From contig CM050454.1 in NCBI GenBank assembly GCA_027563935.2, positions 23,247,501-23,311,500 of the forward strand: a stretch of 64,000 bases of DNA, read 5' to 3'. This document shows, one piece after another, positions 57,669 to 64,000 of this stretch. This DNA is from Costus lasius (lineage: Eukaryota; Streptophyta; Magnoliopsida; Zingiberales; Costaceae). A program made the position numbers and the translations under genes. The notes under the pieces were generated by a model. The model was not told the DNA's origin and did no database searches. It saw nothing but the letters and a program-made list of their open reading frames with translations. Each line of letters opens with the position of its first letter. Position 1 is the first letter of the stretch.

Positions 57669-59481
57669 AGGTTTTTGCATGTTTTTATGATTGCTTAAAG
57701 GCTTTGTGATCCTTGTTTGTGAATGAATGCTTAGATCTATAACATGCGAAAATTACATGTTAAGTTGTTGCATATGCGAAAACTTGATTCTTGTTTACTT
57801 GGCGCATGTTTGTGGGCGCATAGTTGTTTTTCTCAAACACTTCATGCCTTGCGCGACCTTCATTAGATCTAAGAGCACCTACTATAAACCCTTAGACGGG
57901 TTGATAGGGTTGAAGTCACAGTCTAGGTAAGATCCAACTAGTCTGATCAGACCATCTGACAGCCTAGATGGGTCGACCAGATGGCACCTATGCGCAAGCA
58001 TAAGGTGGCTATAGGTCGACTGCATCAAAGGCGTGTAGCGAGGTCTGGTTGAGACAACCAGTGAACACGCATGAGTTAGGCCCGGGGTCACACCCGCTTG
58101 CCAAAACTCATGAAGGTGGTTCAGCCCTTTGCGCATGCATGGTTGACCGTTGGGTCAACTCAAGTCAGTTAGGACTTGGTGCATGCAAGGGCAGTGGATC
58201 TGACTAGATATGATGAGTGGATCCCTATTAATGGACCGTTGTAAGGTAGTAGGGCACATAAGAAAAATAAAATGGATTTCAATGGGGTTTTGAAAATTTT
58301 TATTTTATCTATGGATCACATGTTGATTGATGCCATCTGCTTATTTATTTCATCTTATGTGGGACGCCTAATTAATGTGTGCTGTGCTGGGGCCTGCGTG
58401 CCTGGAATTTAAAGATGTTAATTAATTAATGTGATCTGCGCATCACATGTTATTTAATTTATTAAAGTGTAATTGACCTACGAGTCAATCTTGTCTAGAT
58501 AGATTAATTTGTAAATTAATCAGACAAGAGCACAGAGCACACTTGGCAGAGGCGCATGCAGCAGAGGCTTGACCAGGTGGGAGGTCTAGGGTTCGACCCT
58601 ATGACAGGCGCATTTACCTAGTGGGCGCACCTGAGCTGCAGTGGGCGCTTGGGCCCTGGTTTGGGCCAGATGAGGAGCAAAAGCCCCATGAAGAAAAGCA
58701 AGTGAAGACTTAAGTTTGATTTAAGGTCTAACTTAGGCTTAATGGGCTTTTACCACATAAGATCAGCATGCTTTCTATTTATTGCTTTTATAATTAGAAT
58801 TGCATGAGTTTATCTTCTGCTATCACCATAGGAATTGCATGATAGTTGAGAAGATAAAAGACCGTTAAAATCCAACGTTAAATATCAAGCACGTTAAGCC
58901 TTCTGACGCGAAACCTCACTGTTCTGATTATCGTTGGAGCCATGTTGTACCCACTCAGTGGGCACGTCCATCTATCTTCAGACGGTGCGGGATTACACCT
59001 GCGTGTTACAGAGAAGGGATTTATCGCTTCTCGTTGCTCAGCATAGCACGTGGTGGTCCAGGGAGTAGGTCGGGTCAGCTTGACCATGTAGGCTACATAT
59101 GTGGCGCATATGGTAGCACATGGAGGCAGCCATCTGTGGGATCAGAGACTGTGTTGTACCAACTCAGTTGGCACAGTCAGCTGGATTTCCCAGATGAAGG
59201 GGAATCGCACGGGTTGGCGATTGGCTGGGACAGCCTACCAGAGACTAGTGCTTGTACTCTCTGTGCATCTTATCTCGCCTGAGCGGGACGCGGAGACCAA
59301 GTATGAAATCTGGATCCCATCTCACTAAAAGAGTTCTACTCTTTCGGGCTGTTTTTGCTGGATTTTTCAGCCAGATAAAATAGTTAGAAAAGAATCTTTC
59401 TTAAGTCCAGGATTGATTCTGAACATTGATACTGACCTTGCTGTTCTTGCATTGTTGTAGATTCCTGCAGCAACGAACACC
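57669..59481 (+). other. Leader of element E with stem-loops
   Basis: About 1.8 kb, non-coding, collinear with the leader of A. Stem-loop series: SL1 58941-58966 (lower stem with one A-C mismatch), SL2 59011-59032 (GAGAAG/CTTCTC), SL3 59148-59177 (ACTGTG/CACAGT, bulge TTGTA, CCAACT/AGTTGG). Confidence 0.75.
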
Positions 59482-62400
59482 ATGAGCTTCAATGTGCGAT
59501 CCCTACTGGAAAGGGAGAAGTTTGCCGGGCCAAACTTCTCAGACTGGTACGGACACCTTAAGATTGTTCTTAAGGCAGACAGGAAACTGTATGTCCTCGA
59601 GACGGCTATACCGCCTCAGCCCGCTCCGAACGCCGCAAGGGCAGTTCGGGATGCCTATGAAAAGCATGTCAATGATAGCATTGATGTCGCTTGCCTGATG
59701 CTAGCGTCTATGACGCCACCGCTGCAGCGTCAGCATGAGGATATGTCTGCTATACAAATTATAGCAAACCTCAAGATGCTGTATGCTGCGCAGGCGAGGA
59801 CTGAGCGCTATAATTTGACTAAGCTGTTCTTTCAGAGCAAACTGGCTGAAGCGAGCCCAGTGGGAGCTCACGTGCTCAAGATGATTGGGCACAAGGAGGC
59901 TCTAGAGAAACTGGGGCATACCATCAATCAGGAGCTTGCTGTAGACATTATTCTGCAGTCTCTCCCGCCCTCTTTCGATGCGTTCATCATTAACTTTAAT
60001 ATGAACAAAATCGATTGTACTCCGGCAGAGCTGCTGAATATGCTCTTGACTACTGAGGAGACTCTGAAGGGAAAGCCTTCAACCTCTGTCTTGATGTTTC
60101 CTTCTAGGAACAAGAAGAAGGGGAAGAAGGGCAAGACCCCTGTCAAGAGCTACAGCAAGGCTCTGAAGCAAAAGGTCAAGCGGTCGAAGGAATACAGATG
60201 TTTCCACTGTGGCCAGCTGGGTCACTGGAAAAAGGACTGTAAAGCGCTCCAAGGAGACAAGAGGGGAAGCATCGCTTCTGGCTCAGGTATATACATGACG
60301 GAAGTCATGGTTTCATCTTCTTCTATTTCATGGGTGTTGGACACTGCATGTGGAGTTCACATTTGTTCAAATGTACAGGAACTCAAGAGAAGAAGACAGG
60401 TGGGACAGGATGAGGTGGACCTACGAGTTGGAAACGGGGCATGGGTTGCTGCTGTTGCTGTAGGGGATTATTACATCTCATTACCATCTGGCATTGTATT
60501 AGAATTAAACAATTGTTACTTTGTTCCCAGCATTACTAAAAATATTATCTCCATTCCTTCTCTTGTCAGGAAGGGTTTTTCCTTTGAATGCAATATTTCA
60601 AAGTGTGTTCTTTCTTTAGATAATATTGTTTATGCTACTGGTTCAATTAACAATGGGTTATTCATGTTGGACATGGAATGTTCTATACACAATATTGATA
60701 ATAAGAAAGCCAAATATGCTGATGATAGCACCTTGCTATGGCATAGTCGTTTAGGCCATATTAACAAGAAGCGCATTAAGCGGTTGCATGATCATGGACT
60801 GCTGGGATCATTCTCCTATGAGGAGATTGATACATGCAAAGCTTGTTTAATGGGTAAAATGACGAAGGCTCCTTTTCTTAACAAAGGTCAAAGGGCTTCA
60901 GGTTTACTTGACCTTATACACAGTGATGTGTGTGGGCCTTTTAGTAAACATGCCAGAGGTGGCTATCAGTACTTCATTACCTTTACTGATGATTTCAGTA
61001 GATATGGTTATGTCTATCTTATGAGACATAAAAGTGAATCTTTTGATAAGTTCAAAGAGTTCAAGAATGAAGTACAGAATCAGCTTGGCCGAAATATCAA
61101 GGCACTTCGTTCTGATCGAGGTGGAGAATACTTGAGTCATGCGTTTACTGACTATCTGAAGGAGTGTGGGATTATCTCACAGCTCACTCCGCCAGGAACA
61201 CCGCAATGGAATGGTGTGTCCGAGAGGAGAAATAGAACGTTACTTGATATGGTTCGTTCTATGATGAGTCAGGCTACTCTACCTTACTCCTTTTGGGGAT
61301 TTGCACTGGAGACAGCTGCAAAGGTACTAAACCGAGTGCCATCCAAGGCAGTTTCAAAGACCCCATATGAATTATGGTATGGGAAACAGCCTAGCTTGAC
61401 ATTTATCAGGATCTGGGGCTGCGAGGCTTATGTCAAAAAGCTCGCCTCTGGGAAACTAGAGAGCAGATCTGAGAAATGTATCTTTGTCAGTTACCCTAAG
61501 GAAACTAAGGGTTATTATTTCTACGATCCCAAAGAGAACAAGGTGTTTGTTGCTCGGACGGCCATATTTCTTGAGAAGGAGTTTCTTCTGCAAGAGGCCA
61601 GTGGGAGAGAAATAAAGCTGGATAAGAATCCAGAGGAAGGACAAAGTAGTCAAGCACAGTTGGATGAGCCTGAGCCGGTAGAACAGGTTACTGAACAACC
61701 TGAGGCTCAGATATCACGGGAACCGCGAAGATCGGGAAGGATCCGTCGACAGCCTGAGCGCTATGACGGAGTCTACATCATTGATAATGATGAACCCCTC
61801 ACTTATGCGGATGCGGTCAGTGGACCGGATTCAGCAAGATGGCTTGAAGCTATGCGCGCCGAGATGGACTCCATGTCAGATAACCAAGTCTGGGATTTGG
61901 TTGATCCGCCTCCGGGAGTTATCCCTATAGGCTGTAAATGGATCTTCAAGAAGAAGATTGACATGGATGGTAACGTGGTTACCTATAAAGGCAGGCTAGT
62001 TGCGAAAGGTTTCAAACAAATATACGGGATAGATTATGATGAAACTTTCTCACCTGTAGCTATGTTTAAGTCTATTCGGATTCTTTTCGCGATAGCAGCA
62101 TATTATGATTATGAGATCTGGCAAATGGATGTGAAGACTGCTTTCCTTAATGGAAATTTGCAGGAGGATGTGTATATGACACAACCTGAAGGTTTCACTA
62201 ATCCATCTGATCGTCATAAAATATGCAAGTTAAAGAAGTCTATTTATGGACTTAAACAAGCATCTAGAAGCTGGAATATTCGTTTTGATGAATCAATCAG
62301 TGAATTTGGTTTCATCAAGAACGAGGATGACCCGTGTGTATATAAGAGGTTTAGTGGGAGCGTGATTACTTTCCTATTCCTGAAATGCATGCTGTTAAAG

Positions 62401-63305
62401 CATGGTTAAGGAAATGTTTCCAGATGAAAGATTTAGGAGAAGCAGCCTATGTATTAGGTGTAAAGATCTACAGGGATAGATCTAATAGGCTTCTCGGGCT
62501 GTGCCAGAGTACTTACATCGATAAAGTCCTGGAGAGATTTCATTTAGAGAATTCTAAAAGAGGATATCTTCCAGTCAGACATGGTCTGAATCTTTCGAAG
62601 AGTCAGTGTCCACAAACACAGACTGAGAAAGATGAAATGGACAATACGCCTTATGCTTCGGCTATTGGGTCCATTATGTATGCGATGTTGTGTACTCGCC
62701 CAGACGTCGCTTACGGGTTAAGCGTGACCAGTCGATTCCAAAGTAATCCAGGTTTGGCCCACTGGATTGCGGTCAAGAACATTTTAAAATATCTTCGGAG
62801 GACCAAAGATATGTTCTTGATATATGGTGGTCAGGAAGAACTCAGTATTGAAGGATATACTGACGCTTCGTTCCAGTCGGACCAGGATGATTTCCGATCG
62901 CAATCAGGCTATGTTTTTAGCTTGAATGGAGGAGCAGTGGTGTGGAAAAGTTTCAAACAGTCAATCGTTGCTGATTCCACAACAGAAGCCGAGTATGTTG
63001 CAGCCTCGGAAGCATCCAAGGAGGCAGTGTGGATTCGTAAGTTCGTGAGAGAACTTGGTGTTGTTCCTTCGAGTGCAGATCCTTTGGTTATCTTCTGTGA
63101 TAACACTGGAGCAATCGCACAGGCAAAGGAACCATGGTCTCACCAGAAGTCCAAGCACATACAGAGACGGTTTCACTTGATCCGGGAGATCATTGATCGT
63201 GGCGAGATCAAAGTCTGCAAGGTTCATACAGATGACAATCTGGCTGACCCGCTTACCAAGCCTCTGGTGCAGCAGAAGCATGAGAAGCACTGTAATAATA
63301 TGTAG
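59482..63305 (+). pseudogene. gag-pol: gag-pol of element E, RT catalytic motif deleted
   Basis: ATG 59482 is kept (context ACCATGAGC). The frame is open for 975 codons through gag (CCHC CFHCGQLGHWKKDC), protease-like LDTACGVHIC, integrase (HSRLGHINKKR, HSDVCGPF, RSDRGGEYL, GVSERRNRT) and most of RT ([35 protein letters not shown]). After the VITFL residues a 40-bp deletion at 62376/62377, judged against A and B, removes the LYVDDILIIGND block and shifts the frame, with a stop at 62407-62409. The remaining RT and all RNase H lie in another frame (62385-63305). Its last codons run into element F, whose first bases supply the TAG. Gag, protease and integrase could still be made; RT could not work. 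Confidence 0.94.
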
Positions 63306-64000
63306 AGTCCCCTTCAAGGGGGAGCGCAAGGGGGTGAAACCCTATGGATGGCGCATCTTTGATTTTTAAGCGGAAGCAAGGGTTTCAAGGGATCGGCTGC
63401 ATGATATATGATCAACTAACATAAAGCTTGATAAAATCTACAAAGGATCATACCAATGCCATAGTTTCGATGGCGCCTTGGAAGCAAAGGCGCAAGTGCT
63501 CCTTCTCCAAAGAGGACGCACACAAGAGGATGAAGATGGCTACTTCTTGGTGTTCTTTGTGCTAGCAAAGACCTCCAAGGTGTGCTTGTCGCATGAAGGT
63601 GATGAGAAAAAGCTTGGCCGAGCCTCCCTCCTCTTCCTTGGCGTCAACCCCTTCTGCTACCAAAGTGGAGATGCGATTAGACCAAGAGGAGAAGCGTTAG
63701 GCGTTTCTCTTAGGAGATGGCGTTACATGACTTCCAATTATGGAAAGTCATGAAGCCATGCGCTCCCACTCCAAGCAAACCGCCCAAAACGCCTTATGGA
63801 TCGAACCATGCGTTCACCCATGTGAACCGGTTCAATCCAAATTGGTCCAAACCAATTTGGTTCAAAGACCACATGAAACCAGCCCAAGCCATGGTCTAGA
63901 TCTCTCTGAACCAAAATGGTTCAAGATCTAACCGTTGATCTCTTGACGCTTCTGATCTCACCGATCTAGCATCACTACTCTCGATCGAAGCTTACCGATC
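63301..64000 (-). repeat. LTR of element F (minus strand), partial
   Basis: On the plus strand it begins TGTAGAGTCCCC. Reverse-complemented, this matches the end of the E-type LTR (GGTTTCGCCC...GGGGACCTACA) and further in the block ending GCCAT...AATGGCATCGGT. So a related LTR lies in opposite orientation and continues past the window edge. The five bases before it, TAATA (63296-63300), are the candidate target duplication. ORFs at 63478-63931 are LTR sequence without domains. Confidence 0.85.

Larger units (their letters stand above)
24888..64000 (+). mobile_element. Copia element B, host of nested elements C, D and E
   Basis: Own sequence of B: 24888-25334, 36101-37594, 49620-55978; the rest of its 3' LTR should follow element E beyond the window. 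LTRs start TGTTAGGGTATGCCC and are about 1.65 kb, distinct from A/E (TGTTGGGG). By eye the two LTRs differ at about a dozen positions. The left target duplication would be AAGTC (24883-24887); its partner is off the window. Insertions: C in the 5' LTR, D in the leader, E in the 3' LTR. The pol frame is long and open. Confidence 0.88.
55979..64000 (+). mobile_element. Copia element E, same subfamily as A, interrupted by F
   Basis: LTR 55979-57653, PBS 57656-57668, leader to 59481, gag-pol 59482-63300. At 63301, just before the expected end of pol, a minus-strand LTR (element F) begins, so the PPT and 3' LTR of E lie beyond the window. E resembles A closely in LTR, leader and protein, with far fewer lesions. 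Confidence 0.9.

Noticed and set aside
57006..57680. 224-codon minus-strand open frame
   Set aside because: It is the E-type LTR read backwards; equivalent LTR copies in A lack the frame at that length and no domain is visible.

Overview
This window is nuclear DNA of a flowering plant and is almost entirely retrotransposon. The evidence is a set of plant-type LTR elements: Copia elements in the order gag-protease-integrase-RT-RNase H, and chromovirus-like Gypsy elements. Nearly all have initiator-Met-tRNA primer binding sites (TGGTATCAGAGC), TG...CA ends and 5-bp target duplications. Only one ordinary host gene is convincing, a small MGxC-type protein at 5857-6246. I cannot name the species. 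No rRNA, tRNA gene or CRISPR array was found.

Layout. (1) 1-3882: a minus-strand, decayed, Ale/Retrofit-like Copia element with a very short LTR, cut by the window edge. (2) 3883-10168: the non-TE island with the host gene, a perfect 2 x 112 bp tandem duplication, an AT microsatellite, a MITE-like element and an old relic LTR. (3) 10169-24887: old minus-strand Copia relics (called X and Y) split by a complete Copia copy, element A (10492-19543, target duplication AAGAC). (4) 24888-64000: Copia element B, which entered relic Y and was then hit three times. Gypsy element C sits in its 5' LTR (25335-36095, duplication AGTTC). Gypsy element D sits in its leader (37595-49614, duplication GACAG). 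Copia element E sits in its 3' LTR (from 55979), and E is itself interrupted by a minus-strand LTR, element F, from 63301. The nest is therefore at least four deep: Y contains B, B contains E, E contains F.

Functional state. Element D carries an uninterrupted 1527-codon gag-pol with visible catalytic residues and almost identical LTRs, so it is the best candidate for recent autonomous activity. It is also a partial tandem array (LTR-internal-LTR-deleted internal-LTR stub) within one pair of target duplications. C has three in-frame amber codons. B has a long intact pol but a lost gag start and a 2-bp frameshift. A has seven nonsense codons and two frameshifts although its LTRs are nearly identical. 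E lost the RT catalytic motif by a 40-bp deletion. Copies A and E are closest to each other; B is a sister subfamily; X, Y and the 7500-8880 relic are older relatives.

The most interesting non-coding signals are a conserved series of stem-loops in the leaders of A, B and E, a 12-bp palindrome kept across diverged Copia LTRs, and tandemly amplified CCACGTC-containing modules in the LTRs of two different Gypsy families. No novel host system was found. All identity statements are by-eye readings, not alignments.
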